Shown here: one piece after another, positions 48,954 through 59,250 of the stretch
Layout: every line of letters starts with the position of its first letter
Position numbering within the stretch: position 1 is the stretch's first letter
Source of the DNA: Methyloversatilis universalis FAM5
GTDB lineage: Bacteria > Pseudomonadota > Gammaproteobacteria > Burkholderiales > Rhodocyclaceae
Assembly (NCBI RefSeq): GCF_000214035.2
Contig: NZ_AFHG01000059.1
Span: 124,001-188,000, forward strand
Reading direction: 5' to 3'
Length of the DNA: 64,000 bases
Position numbers and translations under genes: made by a program
The notes under the pieces: generated by a model
Told to the model about the DNA's origin: nothing
The model's database searches: none
The model's input: only the letters and a program-made list of their open reading frames with translations

Positions 48954-49622
48954 TCACTGCCCTCCCTTCAGATGGACCGCATGTACGCCGCTGCCGCCTT
49001 CGTACAGCAGGCGGTCGCTGTCGGCCGCGTAATAGACCAGGCTGCGGTGAGCGATGTAGCGGTCGCCTTCGCTCACATGCACGGTGATCAGTATTTCGGT
49101 GGCCGGCGTATCGCCGCGGGCTAATTCCGACGTGAGCGCCTGATGCCCGTCGTAGGCGACGGCGCCGGCGGTGGCCACGCCGGCGGCGCTGGCATCGACC
49201 GCCGCCAGCGCCCACAGGCCGCCGGCGATCAGCGTGAGCCCGCCGATCTGGCGGTTCTGAAAGCGGTCCGGCGAAAAGCGCACGGTCTGCGTTTCGAATG
49301 CCAGCACCTTCGCTGCGTCCGGGCTGCGGCTCACGCTGCGGCCTTCGGCCATCAGTGCCGACACCAGCTGACGCGAAAAGGCGCGCTCGAACTCGCTGGG
49401 GGCGCGGCTTTCCTGCACGTGCAGCGGGCCGCTGTCGCTGAGATCGCGGGAAATCTGGCGCGCCACGTCCTGTGCGATGGCGGCCCAATGGCCGGCCGCC
49501 TGCACCTTGGGTTGTTTGCTGGTCGGGAAATTGGTGGCCAGCGGCGTTTCGCTGTACGGCGCGGCGCAGCCCGCCGCGAGCAGCGCGAGCGCGACGGCGC
49601 CGCCGAAATGTCGGGTGTTCAT
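48954..49622 (-). CDS. Uncharacterised lipoprotein
   Basis: 222-residue protein with a lipobox (ALLAAGCAA, Cys19). I do not recognise the domain. The middle holds a Gly/Ala-rich hydrophobic segment (about residues 125-155, IGGLTLIAGGLWALAAVDAS), which might span or associate with a membrane. It is followed after one base by the FlgO-family gene, so the two are probably one operon behind the palindrome at 49653-49677. Confidence 0.75.
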   Translation of the reverse strand: MNTRHFGGAVALALLAAGCAAPYSETPLATNFPTSKQPKVQAAGHWAAIAQDVARQISRDLSDSGPLHVQESRAPSEFERAFSRQLVSALMAEGRSVSRSPDAAKVLAFETQTVRFSPDRFQNRQIGGLTLIAGGLWALAAVDASAAGVATAGAVAYDGHQALTSELARGDTPATEILITVHVSEGDRYIAHRSLVYYAADSDRLLYEGGSGVHAVHLKGGQ

Positions 49623-49652
49623 CGGACGAGACTCCTCCGCAGGATGGGTGGT

Positions 49653-49677
49653 AGATATATTCCAATGGAATATATCT
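49653..49677. promoter_or_regulatory. Perfect 25-base palindromic operator before the lipoprotein pair
   Basis: AGATATATTCC and GGAATATATCT, 11-bp arms with a 3-base centre (AAT), lie 31-55 bases upstream of the lipoprotein ATG. The AT-rich element stands out in GC-rich surroundings and overlaps where the promoter should be, so a repressor or activator dimer is expected. The regulator is not identified. Confidence 0.65.
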
Positions 49678-49734
49678 GGCGCGCAAGTTACCAGAAAGCG
49701 CGGCCGGTGCGTCAACCGGGTGCGGAGGGGCCGG

Positions 49735-50637
49735 TCAGGCGGCGGGGCGGTGCAGGGCGCGTGCGGCGGAGATCGTGGCGAAGTGGATGGCGACGATGTC
49801 CTCGATCCGTTCGGCGTAGCCGCCGGCCATCGTGATCGCGAGCGGCAGCCCGCGCTGGCGGCAGAAGTCGAACACCCGGGCGTCGCGCGCCGCCAGACCG
49901 GCGCGGGTGAGCTTGAGCCGGCCGAGCCGGTCACCCTCGAAGGGGTCGGCGCCGGCGAGGTAGATGACGAACTGCGGTTCGAAGCGCCGGCTCATGGTCG
50001 CCAGCGCCTGGTCCAGTGCGGCGAGGTAGGCCTGGTCACCGGTGCCGTCGGGCAGCGCGACGTCGAGGTGGCTCACTTCCTTACGGAAGGGGAAATTGCG
50101 GTCGCCGTGCAGCGACAGCGTGAATACGTCATCCGCGTCGCCCAGGATGTCGGCGGTGCCGTCACCCTGATGCACGTCCAGATCGACGATGGCGACGCGC
50201 GCGATGCCGCATTCGGCCTGCAGCATGCAGGTGGCGACCGCGGCGTCGTTGAACACGCAGTAGCCGGCGCCGCTGGCGTGCTTGGCGTGATGGGTGCCGC
50301 CGGCCAGATTCACCGACACGCCCTCGCGCAGCGCGCTGCGGCAGGCGCTCATCGTGGCACCGGCCGAGCGGCGCGAGCGCTCGATCATTTCCGGCGACCA
50401 CGGAAAGCCTATGGTGCGGATTTCGTTCACGCTCAGTTCGCCGCGGCTGGCGCGGTCGACATAGCCTGCGTCGTGCGCGCGGCACAGTTCTGCGTCGGTG
50501 GCCGCGGCCGGCTCGCGCAGGTCGACATCCGGCAGTTCGGCCGCCACCCGCTCGCGCAACTGGCGATACTTGGCCATCGGGAAGCGGTGGGTTTCGGGCA
50601 GCGGAAGCACGAAATGGTCTGCGTACCAGGCAATCAT
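49735..50637 (-). CDS. Histone-deacetylase-family amidohydrolase
   Basis: Class II-like HDAC/acetylpolyamine amidohydrolase superfamily member of 300 residues. Tandem histidines in GGTHHAKH, the zinc ligands in [10 protein letters not shown] and the later Asp in [10 protein letters not shown], and the catalytic-loop MAGGYAE are all present. In bacteria such enzymes deacetylate polyamines or protein lysines; substrate cannot be told here. It diverges from ubiD. Confidence 0.92.
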   Translation of the reverse strand: MIAWYADHFVLPLPETHRFPMAKYRQLRERVAAELPDVDLREPAAATDAELCRAHDAGYVDRASRGELSVNEIRTIGFPWSPEMIERSRRSAGATMSACRSALREGVSVNLAGGTHHAKHASGAGYCVFNDAAVATCMLQAECGIARVAIVDLDVHQGDGTADILGDADDVFTLSLHGDRNFPFRKEVSHLDVALPDGTGDQAYLAALDQALATMSRRFEPQFVIYLAGADPFEGDRLGRLKLTRAGLAARDARVFDFCRQRGLPLAITMAGGYAERIEDIVAIHFATISAARALHRPAA

Positions 50638-50813
50638 GGTGCGGTCGTGAAGTGCGGGACGGGCATTCTGACAGCCATGGAGGAGCCCGGTTGCCGCCCG
50701 GCTTGAGACAGTCGACCGGAACGCCGCGCGCCGCCACCGGTCAGTGTCGGCGGGCGCTGCGCCGAGGGCGCGTTCTCGCTTACCATCGGCCGCGAGCCGA
50801 GCCGGAATACAGA

Positions 50814-52307
50814 ATGAAATACACCGATTTGCGCGATTTCATCGCGCAGCTTGAAAAGAGGGGCGAACTGAAGCGCGTCACGCGTCCGGTGTCGCCCCAT
50901 CTCGAAATGACCGAAATCTGCGACCGCGTGCTGCGCGCGCAGGGGCCGGCGGTGCTGTTCGAACAGCCGACCGGGCATCGCATGCCGGTGCTGGGCAATC
51001 TGTTCGGCACGCCCGGGCGGGTGGCGCTCGGCATGGGGGTCAGCGGCGACAGGTGGGCGGAGGCGCTGCGCGACATCGGCCGCACGCTGTCCATGCTGAA
51101 GGAACCGGAACCGCCCAAGGGCCTGAAGGACGCCTGGGACAAGCTGCCCATGCTGAAGCAGGTGTTCTCGATGGCGCCGAAGAAGGTGTCGTCCGCGCCC
51201 TGTCAGACGGTCGTGATCGAAGGGCCGGATGTCGACCTCGGCGCGCTGCCGGTGCAGCACTGCTGGCCGGGCGACGCCGCGCCGCTGATCACCTGGGGTC
51301 TGGTGGTGACCCGCGGTCCGGACAAGAAGCGGCAGAACCTCGGCATCTACCGTCAGCAGGTGATCGGCCGCAACCGGGTGATCATGCGCTGGCTCGCCCA
51401 CCGCGGCGGTGCGCTGGATTTCCGCGATCATGCGCGCAGGTTTCCGGGCACGCCCTTCCCGGTGTCAGTGGTGCTGGGCTGCGATCCGGCCACCATACTC
51501 GGGGCGGTGACGCCGGTGCCGGACACGCTGTCCGAGTACCAGTTCGCCGGCCTGCTGCGCGGCAGCCGGACCGAACTGGTGAAGTGCGTGGGCAATGACC
51601 TCGATGTGCCGGCCAGTGCGGAAATCGTGCTCGAAGGCGAACTGCGGCCCGACGCGAACCACCCGTCCGGCTACGAGCATGCGCCCGAAGGCCCGTTCGG
51701 TGACCACACCGGCTACTACAACGAAGTCGCCGAATTCCCGGTATTCACGATCACCCGCATCACGATGCGGCGCGATCCGATCTACCACTCCACCTACACC
51801 GGCAAGCCGCCGGACGAACCTGCGATGCTGGGCGTGGCGCTGAACGAGGTGTTCGTGCCGCTGCTGCAGAAGCAGTTTCCGGAAATCACCGACTTCTACC
51901 TCCCGCCGGAAGGCTGTTCATACCGGCTGGCGGTGGTGTCGATGCGCAAGCAGTACCCGGGTCACGCCAAGCGGGTCATGTTCGGCGTGTGGAGTTTCCT
52001 GCGCCAGTTCATGTACACCAAGACCATCATCGTGGTGGACGAGGACATCGACATCCGCAGCTGGCAGGAAGTGATCTGGGCCATGACCACGCGCATGGAC
52101 GCGAAGCGCGACACCGTCATCGTCGACAACACGCCGATCGACTACCTCGATTTCGCCAGCCCGGTCGCCGGTCTCGGATCGAAGATGGGCCTGGACGCGA
52201 CCAACAAGTGGCCGGGCGAAACCAGCCGCGAGTGGGGGCGCACGATAGAGATGGATGCCGACGTGAAGCAGCGCGTCGATGCCATGTGGTCCGAACTGGG
52301 CCTGTGA
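50814..52307 (+). CDS. ubiD: 4-hydroxy-3-polyprenylbenzoate decarboxylase
   Basis: Prenylated-FMN-dependent decarboxylase of ubiquinone synthesis, 497 residues. The N-terminal [21 protein letters not shown], the ISRxxLIxx-type prFMN-binding region ([19 protein letters not shown]) and the [11 protein letters not shown] motif with catalytic Glu are characteristic. The ATG at 50814 is the conserved start; longer frame upstream is ignored. The flavin prenyltransferase ubiX is not in this window. Confidence 0.95.
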   Translation: MKYTDLRDFIAQLEKRGELKRVTRPVSPHLEMTEICDRVLRAQGPAVLFEQPTGHRMPVLGNLFGTPGRVALGMGVSGDRWAEALRDIGRTLSMLKEPEPPKGLKDAWDKLPMLKQVFSMAPKKVSSAPCQTVVIEGPDVDLGALPVQHCWPGDAAPLITWGLVVTRGPDKKRQNLGIYRQQVIGRNRVIMRWLAHRGGALDFRDHARRFPGTPFPVSVVLGCDPATILGAVTPVPDTLSEYQFAGLLRGSRTELVKCVGNDLDVPASAEIVLEGELRPDANHPSGYEHAPEGPFGDHTGYYNEVAEFPVFTITRITMRRDPIYHSTYTGKPPDEPAMLGVALNEVFVPLLQKQFPEITDFYLPPEGCSYRLAVVSMRKQYPGHAKRVMFGVWSFLRQFMYTKTIIVVDEDIDIRSWQEVIWAMTTRMDAKRDTVIVDNTPIDYLDFASPVAGLGSKMGLDATNKWPGETSREWGRTIEMDADVKQRVDAMWSELGL

Positions 52308-52396
52308 CCGGCCCGATCCCGACGCAATCAGGGCGGCCTGGACCGCCTTCATCCCAGAACCGGCCGCGTGTGCGCGGCAAGAAGGAGTGCTTGAAA

Positions 52397-53146
52397 ATGG
52401 CCATCGGCCTCTACATCATCGGTGACGAAATCCTGTCCGGTCGTCGTCAGGACGGGCATTTCGCCAAGGTGCGCGAACTGCTGGGCGAGCGCGGGCTGCA
52501 GCTGTCCTGGGTGCATTACCTGGGTGACGAGCGGCCGAGGCTGATCGAAGCCTATCGCCGTTCGTTCGCGAGCGACGACATCGTGTTCTCCTGCGGCGGC
52601 ATCGGCGTGACGCCGGACGACCACACGCGGCAGGCCGCGGCGGCCGCACTGGGCGTGGACTGCGTGCTGCATCCGGAAGCGGAAGCCGAGATCCGTGCGC
52701 GCTTCGGCGCTGAAACCACCGAAAACCGGCTGCGTCTGGGCGAATTCCCGGCCGGCAGCCGGATCATTCCGAATCCTTTCAACCGCATTCCCGGCTTCAG
52801 CTGCGGCCATCACCACTTCGTGCCCGGTTTCCCGGAAATGGCGTGGCCGATGATGAAGTGGGTGCTGGACACGCAGTACGTGCATCTGCATCACACCCGT
52901 GACTGGGTGGAAGCGTCGATGTTCGTGTTCGATGCGCACGAGAGCAAGCTGCTCGACCTGATGCAGGCGACCGAGGCCGAGTACGGCGTCACCGTGTTCA
53001 GCCTGCCCAGCTTCGGCAATGCACGCCATGCGACGCCGCACATCGAACTGGGCGCCAAGGGCGCCGCCGACAAGGTGCCCGCCGCGATGGCGGCCATGCG
53101 GGTCGAAGTGCTCAAGCGGGGTCTGGTGATCGCGCCAGACGCCTGA
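52397..53146 (+). CDS. CinA-type molybdopterin-binding domain protein
   Basis: 249-residue protein with the MoaB/MogA-like domain of CinA (GDEILSGRRQDGH, SCGGIGVTPDDHT). The C-terminal nicotinamide-mononucleotide deamidase domain of full CinA is missing, so this is the stand-alone form seen in many betaproteobacteria. An AAGGAG site about ten bases upstream supports the ATG at 52397. It may act on pyrophosphates or nucleotides; function not certain. Confidence 0.86.
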   Translation: MAIGLYIIGDEILSGRRQDGHFAKVRELLGERGLQLSWVHYLGDERPRLIEAYRRSFASDDIVFSCGGIGVTPDDHTRQAAAAALGVDCVLHPEAEAEIRARFGAETTENRLRLGEFPAGSRIIPNPFNRIPGFSCGHHHFVPGFPEMAWPMMKWVLDTQYVHLHHTRDWVEASMFVFDAHESKLLDLMQATEAEYGVTVFSLPSFGNARHATPHIELGAKGAADKVPAAMAAMRVEVLKRGLVIAPDA

Positions 53147-53187
53147 CCGACCGTGTGATCCGGATGACGCGTTCCGGCGCGTCAACG

Positions 53188-53215
53188 AAAAAGCCCCGCC
53201 GGAGCGGGGCTTTTT
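53188..53215. terminator. Bidirectional terminator between the CinA-type gene and the phasin gene
   Basis: A 12-bp stem AAAAAGCCCCGC / GCGGGGCTTTTT with a CGGA loop has A-tract and T-tract on its two sides, so it can end both convergent transcripts. Confidence 0.92.
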
Positions 53216-53236
53216 CTTGCAGCAGGTGCTGAAGGA

Positions 53237-53800
53237 TCAGGCAGCCGCCTTCTTCTTCGCGGTGGTGCTGGCAGCGCCGACGGCACGCACGGTGGCCGAG
53301 GTCGCGGCATTCACGTTGGCTTCGGCCAGTTCCACGGCTTGCTTGGTGGCCTTGGCGATGCTGTCGTAGGCGCTGTTGGCGGCAGCGATGGCCGACTTCA
53401 CGGCGGCGACGGCGACGTCCGAACCGGCCGGCGCCTGCTTGGCGGCCTGATCCAGGGTCGAGGTGACAGCCTTGTTCACTTCGCCGACCTGAGCTTCGAC
53501 AACCTTGCTCAGCTCTTCCTGGGTCTGCGACACGATTTCATAGACGCTGCGCGAGTAGGCAACGACCTTCTCGATCGCCGGCTGCACGAAACCGCTCTGC
53601 AGCGAAACGATGTCCTGCACGTCCTTGGCGCCCAGCAGCGACTTGGTGTTCGCGACGCTGTCTTCCAGCAGCGAACGGGCGGTGTTCAGGTTCAGCGCGG
53701 CCAGACGCTCGGTGCTGGCGAAGGCGGTGTTGGCCAGGGTCAGCAGGGCTTCGATGCCGTTCTTGTTGGCGGCGGCAATGTTTTCCGGGGTAAAGGCCAT
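53237..53800 (-). CDS. phaP: Phasin family protein
   Basis: 187-residue PHA-granule-associated protein. It begins MAFTPENIAAANKNGIEALL, and the central amphipathic helices with long Ala/Val/Glu heptads and the Ala-rich, Lys-ended tail (AKKKAAA) are typical of betaproteobacterial phasins. The ATG at 53800 has a TGGAGAT site; an in-frame upstream start is less likely. It is transcribed from an unusually perfect promoter about 142 bases upstream, in line with phasins being very abundant. PHA synthase genes are not in the window. Confidence 0.93.
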   Translation of the reverse strand: MAFTPENIAAANKNGIEALLTLANTAFASTERLAALNLNTARSLLEDSVANTKSLLGAKDVQDIVSLQSGFVQPAIEKVVAYSRSVYEIVSQTQEELSKVVEAQVGEVNKAVTSTLDQAAKQAPAGSDVAVAAVKSAIAAANSAYDSIAKATKQAVELAEANVNAATSATVRAVGAASTTAKKKAAA

Positions 53801-53941
53801 GGTGGTTATCTCCAATACTTGTGTTGAAAGAGCGACCACGACCGGGCAAGAACACCTACACCCACGAGGCCACTTGAGTTTGTGTGCAGCCCGATCACCG
53901 ACTGATTCACTCAGTCCGTATTGCGCTGCACCATGACTACG

Positions 53942-53969
53942 ATTATAGGGGTGGTCGACGCGATGTCAA
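53942..53969 (-). promoter_or_regulatory. Consensus sigma-70 promoter of the phasin gene
   Basis: On the minus strand TTGACA (53969-53964) and TATAAT (53947-53942) are both perfect, 16 bases apart. Transcription from about 53934 gives a leader of roughly 134 bases. The 299-base region 53801-54099 has no other gene. Confidence 0.85.
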
Positions 53970-53970
53970 C

Positions 53971-54000
53971 AGGTTTTTGTTGCACTGCACACAAAAACCT
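53971..54000. promoter_or_regulatory. Inverted repeat abutting the phasin -35, candidate PhaR operator
   Basis: AGGTTTTTGT and ACAAAAACCT arms flank TGCACTGCAC. The element lies one base upstream of the -35. TGCA-rich sites near phasin promoters bind the PhaR repressor in related bacteria; here the assignment is inference. Confidence 0.5.
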
Positions 54001-54099
54001 TGGGTAAGAAAATCTTAATCTAAACAAAGATATGTGTACGTCCGTTCAAGACCTTGTCTTGCGTCGGCTGCGCTGCGGCACTGCATCGGCGCAGGCGTA

Positions 54100-54965
54100 T
54101 CAGCGCAGTTCGGACAGCAGGCGTGCTGCGGTGCGCTCGGTTTCGCGCCGGTAGGCCTCACCGAACAGGAGGAAGTGATTCAGCAGGTGGTGCAGCCGGT
54201 AAAGGCCGCGACGGGCGGGCGCACCGGCGTCGAGTGGCGCCGCCTTCTGATAGGCGGCGTACATGGACACCGGGAAACCGCCGAACAGTTCGGTCATCGC
54301 GTAGTCGGCTTCACGGTCGCCGTAATGCACGGCCGGATCGAATACGGCAGGCCGCCCATCCGCGATGCCGGCGTTGCCGTGCCACAGATCGCCGTGCAGC
54401 AGTGACGGTACCGGCCGGTAGTCGAGGAAGAGGGCGGGTACCCGTTCGACCAGCGCGCGCAGCGTACGGATCAGTTCGCCGCGCTCGCCGCCCGCGATCA
54501 GCCGTTCGAGCGCCGGTTGCAGGCGTTTCTGTGCGTAGAACAGCGGCCAGGAGGCCGACCAGCCGTTTTCCTGCGGGCTGTCGCCCAGCCAGTTGTCCCG
54601 TCCCAGACCATAGTGCTCGCCCCGCACCGCGTGCAGCGCGGCCAGCGCCTGACCGAAAGCGCGTCCGTCGTCGTCGCCGCTGACCGGCTTGAGCGCGAGC
54701 CATTCCAGCGCCAGCCACGCAACTTCTCCGCTGACGCCGGTGCCGGCCAGTGCCGGCACCCGGAAGCTGCCGCTGTCACGCAGCAGGGCCAGACCGTCCG
54801 CTTCGGCGGCAAGCCGGTCGGCGTGTTCGGCCGGCACGGTCTTGATGAACAGTGCGCCGGCGCCGGTATCGAGCTTCAGCGCGCTGCGGGTGCGTCCGGG
54901 CGGCAGCGCGGCTTCGCCGGTCAGTTGCAGTCCGAGCGTGGCGGCGATCTCCCGGGCCAGCGGGC

Positions 54966-54969
<4 letters not shown>
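54100..54969 (-). CDS. Fructosamine kinase family protein
   Basis: 289-residue protein of the fructosamine/ketosamine-3-kinase family, which phosphorylates glycated amines so that they decompose (protein deglycation). The catalytic loop LLHGDLWHGNAG and metal-binding FDPAVHYGDREADYAM are intact. It overlaps the upstream kinase gene by 4 bases, so it is the third gene of the kinase operon. Confidence 0.9.
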
Positions 54970-56288
<1,319 letters not shown>

Positions 56289-56292
56289 CGGC

Positions 56293-57582
56293 TCACACTC
56301 CGGTCAGGCGCTGGTTGGCCAGCGCGAGTCGCTCGACCAGGATGCGCAGGAAGGCGCGGTCGAAGCGGTGGCGGCAGGCTTCGGAGGCGTGTTCCAGCGT
56401 GGCGTTGGCGAAATGGATCACCACCGCTTCCGACAGCGTGGAGACGTCGGCACCGCGGGTGCCGCGCTCCGGCGTGAGCCAGGCCATTTCGCCCACGCAT
56501 TCGCCGGCCGACAGCACGTTCAGCAGCTTGCGGCCCTTGGTCACCTTCACCTCGCCGGCGGCGATGATGAAGAAGCCGTCGCCGGCGTCACCCTCGCGCA
56601 GCAGCATCTGTCCGCCGGCCACCCGGTGCCATTCGCCCAGTCGCACCACCTCCCACAGTTCGACGTCGGAGAAGTCGCGGAAGAAGGGCAGGGCCCGCAG
56701 CGAATTGAATTTCTCGCTGTCGGCGATCCGCGTGTCCTGTTCGCGCAGCGCCTCGCCGCGGAAGGCCTCGGCCAGATCGAAGGAAAAGGCGTCCCAGGTC
56801 GGGTAGCGGTCGTCCAGCGACTTCTGCAGCGCGCGCATCACGATGTCGTCCAGCGCCGGCGGCAGCTCCGGCCGCAGGGCGGACGGCGGCACCGGTTCGG
56901 CGTGGGTGATCTGGTACATCATGCTGTAGTTGTTGCTGCCCTGGAACGGCAGCTGGCCAGTCAGCAGCTGGTACATCACCACGCCGAGCGAAAAGATGTC
57001 GGTCTGGTGATTGAGCGGGTGTTCCTTGATCTGCTGCGGGCTCATGTAAGCCGGTGAGCCGACGCCCGACACCTGGGTTTCGTTGGCCGACACCGACATC
57101 GCGGCGCCGAAATCCGACACCTTCACATTCGTGCCAGCAGCCGCGCCGTCGTCGGCGCGCATGATGTTGGCCGGCTTCAGATCGCGGTGGATGACGCCCA
57201 GGCGCCAGGCGAAATCCAGCGCACGCGAACACTTGAAGATGATTTCCAGCACGTCGCCGACCGGCAGCAGGTTTTCCGGCTGGATGTGCCGTTCCAGCGT
57301 GCCGCCGCGCACATACTCCATGACGATGTAGGCCGGATCGGCTTCCGCCACCGCGTCGTAGATCTGCACGATGTGCGGATGGGTGAGCTTGCCGGCGAGC
57401 GAGGCCTCGGCGACGAAGAACTTGCGCTGGTAGCGCTCGGTCTTGCTGCCGTCGTCGGCGCCACGGGCCACCACCTTGATCGCCACTTCGCGCCGGCCGA
57501 AGGGGTCGTGCGCCAGATAGACCTTCGATGTGGCGCCTTCGCCGAGCAGGCGCAGGATGCGGTACTTGCCGAGCAGGTCCAT
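56293..57582 (-). CDS. Ser/Thr protein kinase with C-terminal cyclic-nucleotide-binding domain (2)
   Basis: 429-residue paralogue of the downstream kinase, same architecture: LGEGATSKV loop, VAIK, HRDLKPANIM, SDFGAA, SPQQ and a C-terminal CNB domain with GECVGEMAW and TRGADV. Shared phrases (GTLE, LNHQTDI, LPFQGSN/ASN, FSDVELWEV) show the two arose by duplication. GGGAGG six bases upstream of the ATG sets the start. A GCCGGGC/GCCCGGC hairpin lies three bases before that site. Confidence 0.9.
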   Translation of the reverse strand: MDLLGKYRILRLLGEGATSKVYLAHDPFGRREVAIKVVARGADDGSKTERYQRKFFVAEASLAGKLTHPHIVQIYDAVAEADPAYIVMEYVRGGTLERHIQPENLLPVGDVLEIIFKCSRALDFAWRLGVIHRDLKPANIMRADDGAAAGTNVKVSDFGAAMSVSANETQVSGVGSPAYMSPQQIKEHPLNHQTDIFSLGVVMYQLLTGQLPFQGSNNYSMMYQITHAEPVPPSALRPELPPALDDIVMRALQKSLDDRYPTWDAFSFDLAEAFRGEALREQDTRIADSEKFNSLRALPFFRDFSDVELWEVVRLGEWHRVAGGQMLLREGDAGDGFFIIAAGEVKVTKGRKLLNVLSAGECVGEMAWLTPERGTRGADVSTLSEAVVIHFANATLEHASEACRHRFDRAFLRILVERLALANQRLTGV

Positions 57583-57714
57583 GTCAGGCCTCCCGCAGCC
57601 GGGCGGGCGCCCGGCGGGCAGTGGTGAAGCGGCGGCGGGAGCGTGTGGTCGGCATCATGGCGGCGTGGCGGACGCCCGGCGACCATGACCGGCGCCGGGC
57701 AGAAGCATTCCGCG

Positions 57715-59148
57715 TCAGCCGGCCAGTCCGGCCCGGGCGCGGGCGATGGCGGCGCGCACCTGTTCCGGTGCGGTGCCGCCGACGTGGTTGCGGGACGACA
57801 GCGAACCTTCCACCGTCAGCACCGCGAACACCGATTCATCGACCAGCGGCGAGAAGGACTTGAGCTCGTCCAGCGTGAGGTCGGACACGTCGCAGCCCTT
57901 CTGTTCGGCCAGACGCACCGCGCGGGCGACCGCCTCGTGTGCGTCGCGGAAGGGCAGGCCGCGCTTGACCAGCCAGTCGGCCAGGTCGGTGGCGGTGGCG
58001 TAGCCCTGACGCAGCGCGCTCTTCATCGCCTCGGCCTTGACCCGCACGTTGAACACCTTCGTGCCGTCGGCGGCGGTCGTGCTGCCCATCATGTCGGCGT
58101 AGATGCGCAGCGTGTCGATCACCGTGTCGGCGGTGTCGAACAGCGGTTCCTTGTCTTCCTGATTGTCCTTGTTGTAGGCCAGCGGCTGGCCCTTCATCAG
58201 CGTGAGCAGCGCGATCAGACTGCCATTCACGCGACCGGTCTTGCCGCGCACCAGCTCCGGCACGTCCGGGTTCTTCTTCTGCGGCATGATGGATGAGCCG
58301 GTGCAGAAGCGGTCGGCCAGATCGATGAAGCCGACGCGCGGGCTCATCCACAGGATGAGTTCTTCCGACAGGCGCGACAGGTGGGTCATCAGCAGGCTGG
58401 AGGCGGCGCAGAATTCGATCGCGAAATCGCGGTCGGACACCGCGTCCAGCGAGTTCTGGCACACCTCGTCGAAACCCAGTTCGGCGGCGACGAATGCGCG
58501 GTCGATCGGGAAGGTGGTGCCGGCCAGCGCGGCCGAACCCAGCGGCAGCCGGTTGGTGCGCTTGCGGCAGTCGGCGAAGCGCTCGGCATCACGCCGCAGC
58601 ATTTCGAAATACGCCATCAGGTGGTGGCCGAAGGTGACCGGTTGCGCCACCTGCAGGTGGGTGAAGCCGGGCAGCGGCGTGGCGGCGTGGTGCTCGGCCA
58701 GATCGAGCAGCGCGCGCTGGAAGTCGCGGATCAGGCCAATGATGGTGTCGATCGCGTCGCGCAGCCACAGCCGGATGTCGGTTGCCACCTGGTCATTGCG
58801 GCTGCGGCCGGTGTGCAGGCGCTTGCCGGCGTCGCCGACCAGCGCGGTCAGCCGCTTCTCTATATTGAGGTGCACATCCTCGTCATCGAGGTTCCAGTCG
58901 AAGCGGCCTGCTTCGATTTCCTGCGTGATCTGCGCCATGCCGGTGCGGATGGCATCGAGATCGGCCTGGGCGATGATGCCCTGCTTCGCCAGCATGGCGG
59001 CATGGGCCAGCGAGCCCTGGATGTCCTGACGCCACATCCGTTGGTCGAAAAACACCGACGCGGTATAACGTTTCACCAGATCGGACACGGGTTCGGAAAA
59101 ACGGCCCGACCAGGCCTTGGTCGGTTCGGACTGCGAAGATGCGCTCAT
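57715..59148 (-). CDS. argH: Argininosuccinate lyase
   Basis: Last step of arginine synthesis. It has 477 residues, usual length. The fumarase-superfamily signature [12 protein letters not shown], the substrate loop RNDQVATD and THLQVAQPV with the catalytic His are present. Its divergent neighbour is a LytS/LytR-type pair, an arrangement shared with many betaproteobacteria and pseudomonads. Confidence 0.97.
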   Translation of the reverse strand: MSASSQSEPTKAWSGRFSEPVSDLVKRYTASVFFDQRMWRQDIQGSLAHAAMLAKQGIIAQADLDAIRTGMAQITQEIEAGRFDWNLDDEDVHLNIEKRLTALVGDAGKRLHTGRSRNDQVATDIRLWLRDAIDTIIGLIRDFQRALLDLAEHHAATPLPGFTHLQVAQPVTFGHHLMAYFEMLRRDAERFADCRKRTNRLPLGSAALAGTTFPIDRAFVAAELGFDEVCQNSLDAVSDRDFAIEFCAASSLLMTHLSRLSEELILWMSPRVGFIDLADRFCTGSSIMPQKKNPDVPELVRGKTGRVNGSLIALLTLMKGQPLAYNKDNQEDKEPLFDTADTVIDTLRIYADMMGSTTAADGTKVFNVRVKAEAMKSALRQGYATATDLADWLVKRGLPFRDAHEAVARAVRLAEQKGCDVSDLTLDELKSFSPLVDESVFAVLTVEGSLSSRNHVGGTAPEQVRAAIARARAGLAG

Positions 59149-59185
59149 GATGGAAAGACGTTCGGCACGCTGCGGGAAACCGGCA

Positions 59186-59191
59186 ATTATA
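59186..59191 (-). promoter_or_regulatory. -10 element of the argH promoter
   Basis: TATAAT on the minus strand 38 bases before the argH ATG. The -35 region is weak. Confidence 0.5.
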
Positions 59192-59250
59192 GGCCAGCGA
59201 GGCGAAATGCCTCAGCGGGCGGCCGACGCGCGTCCCGGGAGGGGCGTGCG

